Shown here: piece by piece, positions 9,282 through 20,578 of the stretch
How positions within the stretch are numbered: the first letter of the stretch is position 1
Layout of the letters: each line of letters opens with the position of its first letter
Source of the DNA: Lepidodermella squamata
Taxonomy: Eukaryota > Gastrotricha
Length of the DNA: 64,000 bases
Direction: 5' to 3'
NCBI GenBank assembly: GCA_047495785.1
Contig: JBLDXI010000074.1
Span: 868,001 to 932,000, forward strand
Translations under genes and position numbers: made by a program
The notes under the pieces: model-generated
The model's database searches: none
What the model saw: only the letters and a program-made list of their open reading frames with translations
What the model was told of the DNA's origin: nothing

Positions 9282-11623
9282 TCAGCTTGTAAACGGCCGT
9301 TGGTGTTGCGTCGCCGTCAGCAGTTTTCGGCATAGAATTTTAAAATCAGCAACTTGGTACTCGGATCCGCCATACGACAAGGTAGCTACTGTGTCACCTT
9401 TTCGAATTTTACCTATAATTAACAAAAAAAAATGGGTTGAATCATAGGGAATGGGGAATTTGAAATTTTAATAATTTAATAATTTCTTTTCAAATAAAAA
9501 ATTATTTAATGTAGTTTTTTCCTGAATTTTCCTGAAATTCAAAAAATCCGTAATTTATTCAAGAAAATCAAGGAAAATTATTGTTCTCGAAAAACGAGTT
9601 TACGGAATTGGCATGGAATATAACTAACCGACATGAGTTCCGACGATGCCTGGTGGCCGGGCTCGGGCAATGTAGACGAGCTCTTCAGAGGCTGTATCGT
9701 AGCCGGCTTTCACAGCATCTGAAGGTATCGATCCGTCAATGCCCAACGATGTCCACTGAAACAAATGTTCGAGATTTTCAAAAAAATTCAACAAATTATT
9801 GAAAAAGACGTATTTATTTTTTTAAAAAATGCCGTCATTTAAGGACAAATTTTCTACGAATTTTCAATTTTTTGCTTGACATTTTAAATTTTTCAAACAA
9901 ATTGAGAGACTTACGTGAAGATGGCACAAGTCGGGCTGTGTATTAGTGAGCACTTCGTAAGTATTCGCCTCGATTTCTTTGCCGTTCCACGCGACGTAAC
10001 ACGCGTTGCGGCTGGGTATCACCGTACCCGGCACGATGTCATTCGTCGACAGCGTCACGCGGCCGATGTACATGAACTCGCCACCTCGACCGCCAAGCCT
10101 TTTAGTAACAAAGCGAACATTTTAGCATTACATTGTTTAACGCGGTTCAAGTTGGGCAGACCGTAATAACAGCAAATACCCAAAACAGCAAACGCGATGC
10201 ATCTTTTATATTGTAAGTTTTCGCAGATTTGTCGCGAATTAAAAAATTTGCTGTTTTGTCGCCGTACCTGAAGTTGAGCGTGCCAATAGGATTCGCTATA
10301 AATATTGGGTCCCAGCACTTAATCGCTTATTTTTAAATTTCGAGTTTCCCCTTCTTCCCTAGAATTATGACGTATCGATTCCTTGTATCGGCTATCGATT
10401 TCAAGAATCGATTTTACCCAAAATTGATTTTCGCAAAGTCGTGGAAGCGAACGTTAAATATGTTCCTAACTACAGCTGATGGCACCACAGGTAGCTTTAA
10501 TAAAAAATTCCAGGGTCATAAGTATCGCTCTAAAAAGGAGCAAATCAAAATAAAACCGCAAATGTCAAAATAAAACAAAACTAAAACTGATGTTCCAAGT
10601 GAGCATCACTCAGTTCAGCCGAAGGCTTCATCACTCAGTTAGGGAAAATAATATGTAGACCCTTTAAAATCTGTGGTAAGAAACTGGAATAGCTGGAAAC
10701 AACTTTACTTTATGGCCACCCCCACATCCACCACATCCACCCCCTTATGCTACCAAATTGAAGTAAAAACACGCCAGCTCAATATTGTGCTGATCGATTA
10801 TTTCCAAGCATAAAATTCGAATAAAATACTGAGAAAATGCATCATATAAGGTAAATTTTTCATTGATAATCTATAAGTTGGCAACTGGAAAGTGTGTTAA
10901 AACTAAGAACTCACCGGCCAACTTCGACGGCGCCAGATGGCACGTCGCCATTCTCGGCTACGACCCACTTTAAATTGCGATCAGATCCACGGCGCTTCCA
11001 TGCCAGATATAATCCGGCGCTGTGGAAAGAAAATTGAAAATTAGTTTGAAAATTAGCTTGAAAAATTGCTTTCAATTAGTTATATTTTGAATTAGGTATA
11101 ATGAGTTTATCACGTCCAGAAATGTCCACGGGCCGAATTTTCGGAACCCGGCCCGGCCCGTAAGAACGAATGTGAAACCCGTCCCGGCCCGTCCCGGCCC
11201 GTAGTCACAATTAGCTGTATTTTAATCAGTGAGAAGTTGAAATTTTTTAACTAAATTTGTACTGGAAAAAGCGCCCAACACTAAGTAATAAAAGTTAGAT
11301 TGTTATATCATTAAATACTGCCATTTGAGGTGAAAACGGACGTGTAGCAGTGGCATCTAGTTACCTATAGGTTCCGCACCACTGGCGGCGGGTCTCAAAA
11401 GTCAGACCCGAACCCGGCCCGTGGACAACTCTGATCACGTCAAATTCTTCATCCTACATCCTAATGCTGAACCACCTAATTTTTTCCTAATTTTGCGTTC
11501 TACGGTGATGCGTTCTAGATTCAGACCGAATAGTCTGGTTTTAAAGTTGACTTTCGAAAGCAATTGAATTCATTCAGGTGCAACCGAAAGATTAGATTGA
11601 AATTCCTACCTGTGCATCGACAT
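9282..11623 (-). CDS. DM9 (DUF3421) repeat protein 3
   Basis: Five exons: 11623-11610 (14 bases, MSMH plus two), 11019-10915, 10098-9915, 9755-9629 and 9412-9282, total 561 bases, 186 residues. Every junction keeps phase. Unit one: LKWVVAENGDVPSGAVEVG, FMYIGR, DIVPG, IPSRNACYVAWNGKE, YEVLTN. Unit two starts exactly at exon 4 (WTSLGIDGSIP) and runs through LVYIARARPPG to DFKILCR, followed by a short Ser/Thr/Gln tail. Extra introns at the unit boundary suggest that introns were lost in the more compact sister genes. The first intron carries a hAT-like element. Confidence 0.85.
11117..11433. mobile_element. hAT-like non-autonomous element
   Basis: A 317-base element with 18-base imperfect terminal inverted repeats: CAGAAATGTCCACGGGCC at the left, and CAGAGTTGTCCACGGGCC as the complement of the right end. 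It is flanked by a perfect 8-base duplication ATCACGTC (11109-11116 and 11434-11441). Eight-base duplications and CAG ends are typical of hAT transposons. No coding capacity. It sits in intron 1 of DM9 gene 3. Confidence 0.85.
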
Positions 11624-12534
11624 TTTCGAAGCTGTTCAGTAGTCGACAATCGCTTGATCAGCAGCAACAAGTGGTCATTGATAAACGGGAATCAATTTAA
11701 CCAGTTTAGCTCTTGTATAAACAGCCTGAATTAACACAATTTTTTTACTCACGAGTATATAAAGAAAACGCGCTTTTAATGTCTATATAACAAAATTATA
11801 GCTTTTCGTTCGAAGAAGAGTGAAAAAAATGGGCCATGATGGCATCGGCTATTCAAGCGATATCAAAACAACCGGCGATGAGAAGCTATTAGGCGGGTGC
11901 ATTAATAATCCTAGTAATAAAAGCACCATAAGAAGACATTCATCGATCTCATTGGCGATGAATAGCGCGCAAAAATGCGAATCGCGTGCCAAGATTATTC
12001 ATACACAATTTTTATGTGATATATACCTGCCTGCACCCGCGCACCCTCTAAATTATACGCGCCAGATGGTAATAAAATCATTCAGGTTAACATAAAATTA
12101 TAAAGAATAAAATACGCATGCGGTCGATATTATTAATACTGCGCATGATTAATCAATTAAGAAAATACTTCATTTTTTATCAATAATAATATTAGTGTTT
12201 TAAATAGATTTTGCGTCCCTAAAAATAAATATTGATAGAATGATATGGAAAAATCAATCATGCGTGACCGTATTTGCCCAAAGCCAATTTTTGTCCCATT
12301 CAATGGAAAAATTATTGGGAAAATTAAAATAAATTTTCGACCTGCAATCTACTATACTATTTTCATTTTTGGGCCCGCTGAAAAATATTTTGATTGATTA
12401 ATTAATTAATTCTAAATAGTTGATTTATAATTAATTGCAACGTTTTCAACGGTTAGCCGAGTCAATCAGTCTTTATTTTTCTTATTTTATTTTATTTTAT
12501 TTTTTTCCAATTTTATTTCGATTTTTTTGTATTA
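11624..12534. other. Intergenic; no gene seen
   Basis: AT-rich gap between DM9 genes 3 and 4. A 91-codon plus-strand frame at 11820 shows no family signal or splice support. A T-rich run at 12470-12530 follows the stop of DM9 gene 4. Confidence 0.35.
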
Positions 12535-14546
12535 TTATGAAACTGGCACAGCCATGGCTCTTTCTTGGCACAGAACTTCGTATTCTTTGACAGCGTGTTC
12601 GACGCCGTCGTAGGGTATGTAAGCGTAGCCGCCGCCGACTTCTTCGTCGTAGAGCGCGCCCTTGTGCTCGACTTTGCCGCCGTGGGTTCCGTGAACATCG
12701 GCATTCGGCTTGCCTCGAGCGATGTAAAACACGCCGCCAGTTGCCGCATCGTAACCAGCTTTCACCGCTCCCTATAGCAAAAAATTGAAGAAGAACATTT
12801 CAGTTTTCAAGAATTCAAAGGTTATAATAGGTAACTGTCTCTCACTATGGGCAGCAAGAAAACCTTTTCTCAATTTTACTGAATTTGAAAACGAATAAAT
12901 CTTTGCACCTCTGAGATCCAGGAATCAGCGGCAGTTTAGCCACTCACTGGGAAAACCCTCAAGCTATGGAATTTACGAAAGTTTGGTAAAAAAAATAATT
13001 GAATTGTTGTCCCCAATGAAATAACACTAAAATCGAAGATTTCAGGAGTTGAAGTGCGCCTGAAGATCCGAAATTCAGAGAATGCTTAGGTATTCCTCCT
13101 AATATATAGCGATTGATGAATCATCAACATAACCACCAAACCTTGGAGCTTGGGGCCAGAGCGTGAACTTATGAACTCCTGTAATTTAGGCGTTCTTTCA
13201 GTGTCCTTGAAAAGGAATCTGCCAATTCTTTTGATTGAGGTGCAAATCTTCGCAATGCTTCAACAGATCTTCGAAATCAATTTCTGACGATCGTATCGTG
13301 AATATTTTCTAGAATTTTGTAGAAATATTTTCATTTTGCCCTCTCGAGCTACTGATATCGGTAAAATAATTGATTTGTAAAATCGACACACGGAATCGAT
13401 ATCGGATCTCGTAAATTGATGGCACGATGTCACATAATCATGAGATCCAAGGGGGTTCAGCAAAGCGAAATTATGAAGCCATTATTTACCAACCTCTGAA
13501 TGTAAAAGGCTAAATAAACGATGGATTACGCTTGCTATTGAAGGAAAAACTTAGATTCAAATATGTTCAACTCGATAAGAATATATCAGAGATGTCTAGG
13601 GTGGATCCTAGAATTAGGAACTGGACCCTTACATTGAAGGTGTCCGATTCTCGCTGCATCCATTTCGAACCTATTTCATCCGAAATATAGATCCTGAGAG
13701 CTATTCAATTTCCAAGTCATGTGGATTCCGATCAAGAGGCATAATGAAATCGGGATTTAAATCGCAAATTTAAATCAAGGAAACTTTGAAAGACATGAAA
13801 GTGCCATTTTTAAAATGAAAATTTTTTGGAAATTGGGAAAATAACTTTGCCCGATTGTCATCAATCATTTAACCAGTTTCAATTCGACTAAATTCAAATT
13901 CCATCAAAAATGTTCCGACTTTAACCCTAAATTTAACTCCAAAAAAGCTTAATCATCAACTTGATAAAACTGTCAGCCTTTTTTTCTTTCAAACCGCAAA
14001 AAAACAAATGAAGGATTAATTTTGTCCATACCTGAGGTGTATGGCCGTTTTTCGAATGAGCCCAGTGCAGGATGCAGACGTCAGGCCGGTTATTAACGAG
14101 GACCTCGTACTCGTTAACACTCAACACCTGGCTATTTTGGCCGACGTAGCAGCACTTGTGGCTGGGTATAATCGTGCCAGGTACGATGTCGGTGCTCGGA
14201 AAATGCACACGGCCTATGTACATGGTCTCGCCGCCCTGCCCGCCGAAATGGCCGACTACAACCGCGTTGTTCGGCACGTGACCGTCACGCTCTGGCACCC
14301 AACGCAGACCATCGTGTTGCGCGAGGGTGTTGCGCCGAATCAAGGCATACGCCACAGCTCCATTCCTAGTAGGTAATAATTTCGAAATTCGGAAACATTG
14401 AAATTTTCACATTAGGCTATAAGCAAAATCTTACATTTTTTTCACACGCGACTAATTATGGTAGGTGATAATAATAAAGGTGTGAAGGAAGCGTGATTTT
14501 TTACACCCCGCTCCGGTTCTATTCACTCAGCGATGCGTGACCGCAT
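12535..14546 (-). CDS. DM9 (DUF3421) repeat protein 4
   Basis: Two certain exons, 14365-14032 and 12771-12535, are joined by a 1.26-kb phase-0 intron. The acceptor of the longer exon needs a phase-2 first exon. A fitting candidate is 14546-14527 (20 bases, MRSRIA plus two, donor GTGAAT), giving 196 residues; this start is tentative. Unit one: LRWVPERDGHVPNNAVVVG, TMYIGR, DIVPG, IPSHKCCYVG, YEVLVNN. Unit two: LHWAHSKNGHTP, VFYIARGKP, and GGGYAYIPYDGVEHAVKEYEVL. The second unit has a GG-rich loop not seen in its sisters. A dispersed repeat motif (ATTTGTAAAATCG) lies in the long intron. Confidence 0.8.
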
Positions 14547-15989
14547 GAATCGAGTGGCATTTTTTGTATACCGATTATTATTCCACTGATAGAGCAGCTG
14601 CTGTAGGCATAAAAATGTGATCGCGCTTATAACGACTAGGTATTTTGCCCTGAAATACCCACTGCATGATGTGAATTCAAGTGTGTTTATTATTCATCGG
14701 TTTCGCGGCTTTACACCTTGGCAACGCACTCGGCCACACCTATTTTGTAAACAGAACGCGATTGACCCAATTTTATGCCTCAAATTTGATAATTCTGCTG
14801 CGAATTGCAAACGCAAAATTGAGAAAAATATGACAAATTTGCATGAGATTGAAATTAGGCGTGAACAGCCTAAATTTAGAGTTCCCGATAGCGCTGAGAG
14901 TACTGCTTCGCTTTTTACTAGTCGAGTTCACTTATTTTCTTTCGAATCTTATTTTTTCAATTTCAAGCAATTTTAATATAACTCATTATTACGCGTAATT
15001 TTTGCTATCGGAAGTTAGTTAACATTTCAGCCTGCAGAGCCGATATCAATTCCAAGTATCGATTTAACAAATCAGTGATTTTTCGAAATCAGCAGTCAAA
15101 GAGGCCGACATAGGCTCTGCACGGGAACTAGATTGCTGAAATACAAAAGCTTTAGGTAATAAAATATTTAAAACAAGAGTGAAAAGCAATTGCGCCTCAA
15201 CTTCATCAGTTATTTGGGCGACATTTTACAAATTTAATAATTAAATAATTTTAAATTTCAATAGGTATCAGAAATTCGAAGGGGTCAAAATATTTCCACA
15301 AATAAAAATGAGGTTCCAGCACTAAATTTAAGCGTCCTGACATTTTTAGAAATTTTTAGATTCTTTGCGATTTCGGCGTTTTCGGTTTTCGATCGATCCT
15401 GATGCCCTGATCCGAGGATTTTATATTTTAGCTACATCTTTTACATAGTTTAGCCGGTTCCAAGACGGCTGATATCGGTAAAATCACTGATTTGTAAAAT
15501 CGATATCGGCCTTAAGAATGAAGTATATAATTCGTAAGTCGTAAGCTGACCGCTCATAGCGCGAAATACGCGCAGTAATATTGGTCTATCGTCTATCGGC
15601 ATAATAACAAAAAAGTTCAGATTCTAGTGGAGACTAGTAATTCAAAAACCCATATTTAGGGGAAAACTATTAGTGCTGGAGTCTCAAATGTAGCGCTGGA
15701 ACCCTAAATTTGGGGTGCGCACTTGGCTCACCCAATTTGAAGTCAATAAAAGATTCTTCAATGACTATCAACGCCGATTTATTTATAATTTCACAGATAT
15801 GCACGCCCCTTTTTGCTTTTATTATTCCCTGGTTCCGGTTGGTTGATTCGCCCTACACAGGAATTAGGGGTTGGACGGCTAATAGGAAAGAATCGCCAAT
15901 AAAACATCGGACAATTATTCGGGTGAAATTAAAAAGGACAAAAAGGTGATTTCACGCTTGAATAATCAGGTCAAGCTATTTTCCAGGGT
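14547..15989. other. Intergenic with foldback repeat
   Basis: No supported gene. The 119-codon plus-strand frame at 14617 has no recognisable features. The right half contains the inverted repeat listed at 15036-15515. Confidence 0.4.
15036..15515. repeat. Inverted-repeat (foldback) element
   Basis: Left arm near 15036-15110 contains ATCGATTTAACAAATCAGTGA and GAGGCCGACAT. The right arm near 15455-15515 contains the complement (TCACTGATTTGTAAAATCGAT, preceded by GACGGCTGATATCGG). The same motif recurs singly at 13345-13400 and 23825-23875, so it belongs to a dispersed family. No coding potential. Confidence 0.6.
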
Positions 15990-16709
15990 TCAAGATTTGT
16001 CGACCAGAACTTCGTAATCTAATTTTGAAAGATTTTTTAATGCATAATTTTTCCAAATTTTCCGAAAAAACTTACGAGCGCATTGGACTTCAGTTCCGTT
16101 GTAAGCAATGTAGACACATTCGTGAGAAGGGTGCAACTTGCCGCCAACCCAAGCATGACGGTCGTTGGGCGGATGAGCCCGGGCGACGTACAAGTCCTCA
16201 CCAGTTGCAGTCACCTTACCTCCGACTACGGCACCTTCTGGAATCTTTCCATCTTGAGATGCAACCCATTCCAAGTAATCGGTTCTGCTGTCGGAAACCA
16301 ACACTTCGTACCGGGTCAGTCCCTAAAAATCGAACAATTAATTTAAGAAATTATTAAAAATCGAATTTCTACTAAATATTATTTGACAATTCATAACATT
16401 TCAAAAATTCAAATTTGGGATGCAATTTAAGTGCCAATGCAATTTCAATGACGAAGAAATTTCCTACGTCTTCTCGGTTGTTGCACCCAACGAAGCAGGC
16501 GCCTTGAGAGGGTACGACACTGCCCGGGACGAGATCACCATCGATGTAACCCCGGCCGATGTACAACGTCTCGCCCGTACACGATTCGCCGACCTCTAAC
16601 GCATTGCGAGGCGTTTCGCCATTAACTGCTTCCTCCCACCTAAGAACAAAAATGTTAGCCAATTGACAGAACTCTAACAATTTGTAAGAGATACATACCA
16701 TAGAGACAT
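15990..16709 (-). CDS. DM9 (DUF3421) repeat protein 5
   Basis: Four exons: 16709-16699 (11 bases, MSL plus two), 16639-16468, 16322-16076 and 16018-15990; 459 bases, 152 residues. Unit one: WEEAVNGETPRNALEVG, TLYIGRGYIDGDLVPG, VPSQGACFVGCNN, YEVLVSDS. Unit two: LEWVASQDGKIPEGAVVGGK, DLYVARAHPPND, GGKLHPSHECVYIAYNGTE, YEVLVDKS. It belongs to the shorter subfamily with the genes at 21.9, 24.2, 27.1 and 51.1 kb, in which the first exon leads straight into a Trp. The last exon is only 29 bases. Confidence 0.85.
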
Positions 16710-17447
16710 GTTCAGGCTGATTGAAAGATGAAAAAGAAGTTTACTTTAAAGCGAGTCTTGCCTTTTTTGCCATTTGCCTATACCTGAAGGCTATGCGTCA
16801 TCAGCTCGGTGCGATGGCCTGGGGACGGCTAAAAAAGCTGATCATTTGCGTGTAAATTGCACATTGAAACTTAATAGGTATGACGCGCCTAATTATTTGC
16901 TAATATCTATGACGGGGATTCGAGCATCATTATAAAAATGTGGGTCAGGCGATTTTCTTTTCATTGCAGCTTTAAAAATGCTAGGTATGTGGTATGTATA
17001 AGTAAAATCGGATAAAAAATGCGTTCTTGTTTGTAATTATTTTTCAGTTGAAGATCAGAAAAATCAGAAAAATCAGGGAAAATTGGGTGCCCACTTCTAT
17101 TTTTATTCGTAACATTCGCGAAAAATATGACCGCAATTTATATTTTCAATTTTCAAACCTCATCAAGCCGGATTTCATTCACGTTTGGATCTGGTTAGTT
17201 GAAGGATGATGCGTAGATGTCTGTTTTTAGCATGAAAGTCTTAAGAATTGATTCTGAAGTTCGATTATTTCATCCTACGATCCACCAATCCGCGCCCGAC
17301 TGTAGTAAACGAGAGTAATGGGGTAACGAGTAATTGATAGACTGGAGTATTTGAGATGTTTCAATATCGCCACTCTGGAGACCCAGGGGTTGGAAACACA
17401 GTGCGGTAGATCCCCGCATTTGGAAACGCCCGCATCGAGAGTAACTG
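16710..17447. other. Intergenic; no gene seen
   Basis: No exon assigned. An open stretch at 17370-17440 just before the fucolectin-like gene could be part of an upstream exon, but no in-phase acceptor was established. Confidence 0.3.
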
Positions 17448-18335
17448 ATGTCACGCTTGGCTGATCCGGCAAGTCGATGGCTGGCCTACGTATGGAACAA
17501 TGGCTCAACTATTCGGATTTTCGATGGACGTGCAACTGGACCCGACTCAGCGCCCTCTATCAGCTCTCTGAGCCCAGCATTCGCCGCAGTTTCAGTCCGT
17601 TTCTACGTTGACAACTTCAACTCTCAGCCCATCGGAAGATTCAGCGTTAAAGGATGTAGCTACGTCAATGACATGGGATTTGCTGGCTCTGGCTTTTCCG
17701 TTCGTCTCGCAAATTCTACGCCAGCTACAGCAGCTGATGTTTCAAATCTACCAAAATTCGCTGCGGATGTGGAAGCTGTTCCGTATCGATCTCGGGTTCT
17801 TCTTACATCCTACCCAGGGAACTCAAGCCGCTATTTGGTTGTTACGGCTAAGAGTCCTGATTTCTTGTTGTGTCAAGTCAGTGTTGGCTACGACGGAGCA
17901 ACAAATTTCGCCCTATGGAAATCAGTTACTTCGTCCAGTTTCAATCAAACGGCCAATTCTGCTTTAACAATTGGTGATTCAGTGACAGACCCAATCGGCC
18001 CACAACCTGCCACTTCTGGCTTGTATTTTCAAGTTGATCTCGGCTCTTCTTTCCCAACAATTTCAAAAATCGTCCTAACCCTGTCTGCTAGCAGCGGGTG
18101 GATAAATTATGCCAACCCTGTCGGGTTCAGGCTGACCATCCGTGTCGGCGATGCTTTAGCTCCAAATCCTCAGAAAAACGAAATCTGTGATTTCTACGAT
18201 GGGTATCGCATTCCGAATTTGGTTGCTGGACAATCGATCGAGTTGTATTGCACACCACCGTTGGGTGGACGCTACGTCACGGTCGAGAAGATCGGCCAAA
18301 TCCAGATTATTTTCACCGAAATTCGCATATTTTAA
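17448..18335 (+). CDS. Tandem fucolectin/F5-8C-like protein
   Basis: One 295-codon open frame. The C-terminal half (from about residue 150) matches the fucolectin (F5/8 type C) pattern. It starts NFALWKSVTSSSFN, then TANSALTIGDS, then LYFQVDLGSSFPTISKIVLTL, and ends with IELYCTPPLGGRYVTVEKIG and a final beta strand. The N-terminal half looks like a second, degenerate copy: SRYLVVTAKSPDFLLCQVSV aligns with GRYVTVEKIGQIQIIFTEIR. Such domains often bind fucose or other glycans and are usually secreted. No signal peptide is seen at this ATG, so an upstream exon is likely missing; an in-frame stop lies 6 bases before it. Confidence 0.7.
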   Translation: MSRLADPASRWLAYVWNNGSTIRIFDGRATGPDSAPSISSLSPAFAAVSVRFYVDNFNSQPIGRFSVKGCSYVNDMGFAGSGFSVRLANSTPATAADVSNLPKFAADVEAVPYRSRVLLTSYPGNSSRYLVVTAKSPDFLLCQVSVGYDGATNFALWKSVTSSSFNQTANSALTIGDSVTDPIGPQPATSGLYFQVDLGSSFPTISKIVLTLSASSGWINYANPVGFRLTIRVGDALAPNPQKNEICDFYDGYRIPNLVAGQSIELYCTPPLGGRYVTVEKIGQIQIIFTEIRIF

Positions 18336-18770
18336 CAAAATAATTCTACATGGTAGGATCGCCAAAACAGTTGGATTTGATAAAAGCTCTCTTAATTTTG
18401 AACGCAAGCAAAGCACTTGTACTTAATATGCACATCTCAAATAGTTATTTGTGATAATCAAAATATATAAGATCATTTTTTCATCATGGTCTATCAGTTT
18501 ATAACGCCTCTTCACTCGCTGCTTCTGTTTTTTCTGGGATTTGAAATAAAAGTAAGAATCCACTCTCGGTTAATCCAGCTTCTCTGTATGCAAGTCGAAT
18601 GCTCTTCTGATCATTCGCTCATTGTTTCTTACCGTCCTATATGAATCCCTAGATGAATTCACGGTCTGTTAATTCGGCCGATATTTTTGTTCATCACTTA
18701 AAAACAGGCAATGCCACTTTAATTGTAGAACACGTATGAATCGATCCTTTATTATTGGAAATATTCAACA
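18336..18770. other. Convergent intergenic gap
   Basis: Contains a plus-strand AATAAA near 18546 for the fucolectin-like gene and a minus-strand AATAAA near 18748 for the charged secreted protein. Nothing else seen. Confidence 0.5.
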
Positions 18771-20578
18771 TTATTCAACAAATTGACTCTCAGCCGAATC
18801 AACAATTTCCTCGTCCCCTTGCGTTTTCTTTTTCGGTTTACGGGTAGTCTTGGGGTTCGAAGGTTTACGAGTCGTTTTGCCACCAGATGGCCTTTGAGTC
18901 GCCTTTCTCGTCGTTCTCCCGCCATTCGGCTTACGAGTCGTGCCCGGCTTGCGAGTAGTTTTGCCTCCGCTGGGTTTCTTCGTCGTCTTACCGTTGCCAG
19001 GCAGCTTGCATGTCACCCCTGCCGCTCGAGTACAGGGCGGCTGGTCCTTCACCGACTTCCTAAATCGCCTTAGCTCCTGCCACATCAGCGTGATCACAGA
19101 TCGAGCGACGATTCCGAGCTCCTTTTCTACGACTTCATTGAACGAGCTAACCACCTTCAAGGCATACTTTTGCTTGTCATTGATCGCGACATCCGGAGTA
19201 CTGGGAATGAAGTACCTGAAAAATTAAACCAATTAATTAAAAAACGTTTTAAATTTGAATAAAGCTTTCATCTTTCTACATGGTTCGTAAGGCTCTAAAT
19301 AGTCAGTTTCCAAGGGTTCTAAAAGTTCCAAAGGTTCCAAAGGTTCCGAAAGTTCAAAAGGTTCCAAAGGTCATAAAGGTTCCAAAGATTCTAAAGGTTC
19401 TGAAGGTTCAAAATAATCAGGCTCCAAAGGTTCCAAATATTCTCATATCGAGCTTTAACGCCTGATTTCACATTTTCAACGTTTGGTCTGTTTACAGGCC
19501 TCTATCTTGTGAACTTCGCTATTTTCCTGCCAGCTATTACGAGCCCTCTTTCAAACATCTACCAAGCCACGAAAATCTAAACATTGAAAGATTCGAGCTT
19601 GCGAAGCTTTTAATATAAGTTAAACCAACTTTTTAAACTACCTCGAGGATCCTAATTGGATTAACAGGACTTGTTTCGCCTGGTTTATTTCCCCATTTCA
19701 TGCCAAAAGGGCCTAAGGACCTGTGGTTTTTGGGTTTCCCACCTTGGGCCTTGCGAGCTGGAAGTACGATGCCCCCATTTCCCCGGTACTTCGCGCCCTG
19801 ATTCCAGCCCACTGATGTAACTATTTCGGAATTTCGAAGTAAAATAAAAGAGTAAGTTTTACCAGGTGATGTAAGACTCGCGAGCATTACCAGCTGCATC
19901 TGCAGCATTGCCGTAGATGTCGATCAGCTTGTTCTCCTTGGTGCAAATCTTCTGCAGAATCTCAAACTTCCTCGCGTCATCCGTGATGCCCTTGTTCACA
20001 AAGCCAACGCCCTTGCCATTGAGAATGTGCGTCAGCCCAGCATTGTCGTTGCCACGTACCATGAACATCTCGTCATTGAACGCATTCTCCCGCTCCCACC
20101 TCCGCTTAACTTCGTCCGAAGCTGGGTTCTTCAAATTCTTCCGCCGCGTCGCATACTGCCCCTGAATCACCTGCGTAACCGCAAACCGATTCTCGCCGTA
20201 CTGGGCTATCAACTCATCGACAAGTTCCTTCCGCAATTGGGCATCGGTTTTGGCGCCGGCTTTCCAAGTGTTGTCAGCAGCATCTGGCAAGAAGCCGTCT
20301 TCTGTTTCGTCGGTCGAGTTATCGTCGACATCGATACCTTCGTCGATTGAAGATTCGTCCCAATACTCATCGCCTTCACCTTCGCCGTCCGAATCTGAAG
20401 TTTCGTCGTGTGTTTCTTCTGTGGGTTCTTCGCCATCGTCGAAACCTTCATCGGTCAACTCTGCCTCGGCGTTGGTTTGATCAGACAGCGGATGTTCTTC
20501 TTGATCAGTTTCGACATTGGCATCTTCGAAACTCGCGACAAGTGAGATGAATAGCAGAAGTAAGAAACAAGCTCTCAT
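18771..20578 (-). CDS. Secreted acidic/basic protein with KTTRKP repeats
   Basis: Exons 20578-19863 and 19215-18771 (donor GTAAAA, acceptor TTTTTCAG) give 1161 bases, 386 residues. A strong signal peptide (MRACFLLLLFISLVASF) starts it. About 100 Asp/Glu-rich residues follow (DGEGEGDEYWDESSIDEG). A central ~190-residue folded-looking segment comes next, with DAQLRKELVDELIAQYGENR, NDEMFMVRGNDNAG and YITWYFIPSTPDV across the junction. The tail is strongly basic, repeating GGKTTRKP and related units, and ends in a short acidic cap. The opposed charge blocks suggest an extracellular matrix, mineral- or polyanion-binding role; that is inference. No family was recognised. The intron holds a GGTTCCAAA minisatellite. 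Confidence 0.8.
19309..19440. repeat. AAAGGTTCC minisatellite
   Basis: About 14 imperfect 9-base units (AAAGGTTCC and variants). It lies in the intron of the KTTRKP protein gene and yields a spurious VPKVPK reading frame on the plus strand. Confidence 0.85.

Noticed and set aside
14617-14976. 119-codon plus-strand frame
   Set aside because: No domain, no conserved relatives in the window, antisense upstream of a DM9 gene.
16025-16357. Apparent frameshift or extra residues in DM9 gene 5 (RKFFRKIWKNY)
   Set aside because: It is a 57-base intron with GTAAGT and AG ends; splicing restores the YEVLV motif.
19280-19465. Plus-strand VPKVPK-repeat frame
   Set aside because: Produced by the AAAGGTTCC minisatellite in the intron of the minus-strand secreted protein.
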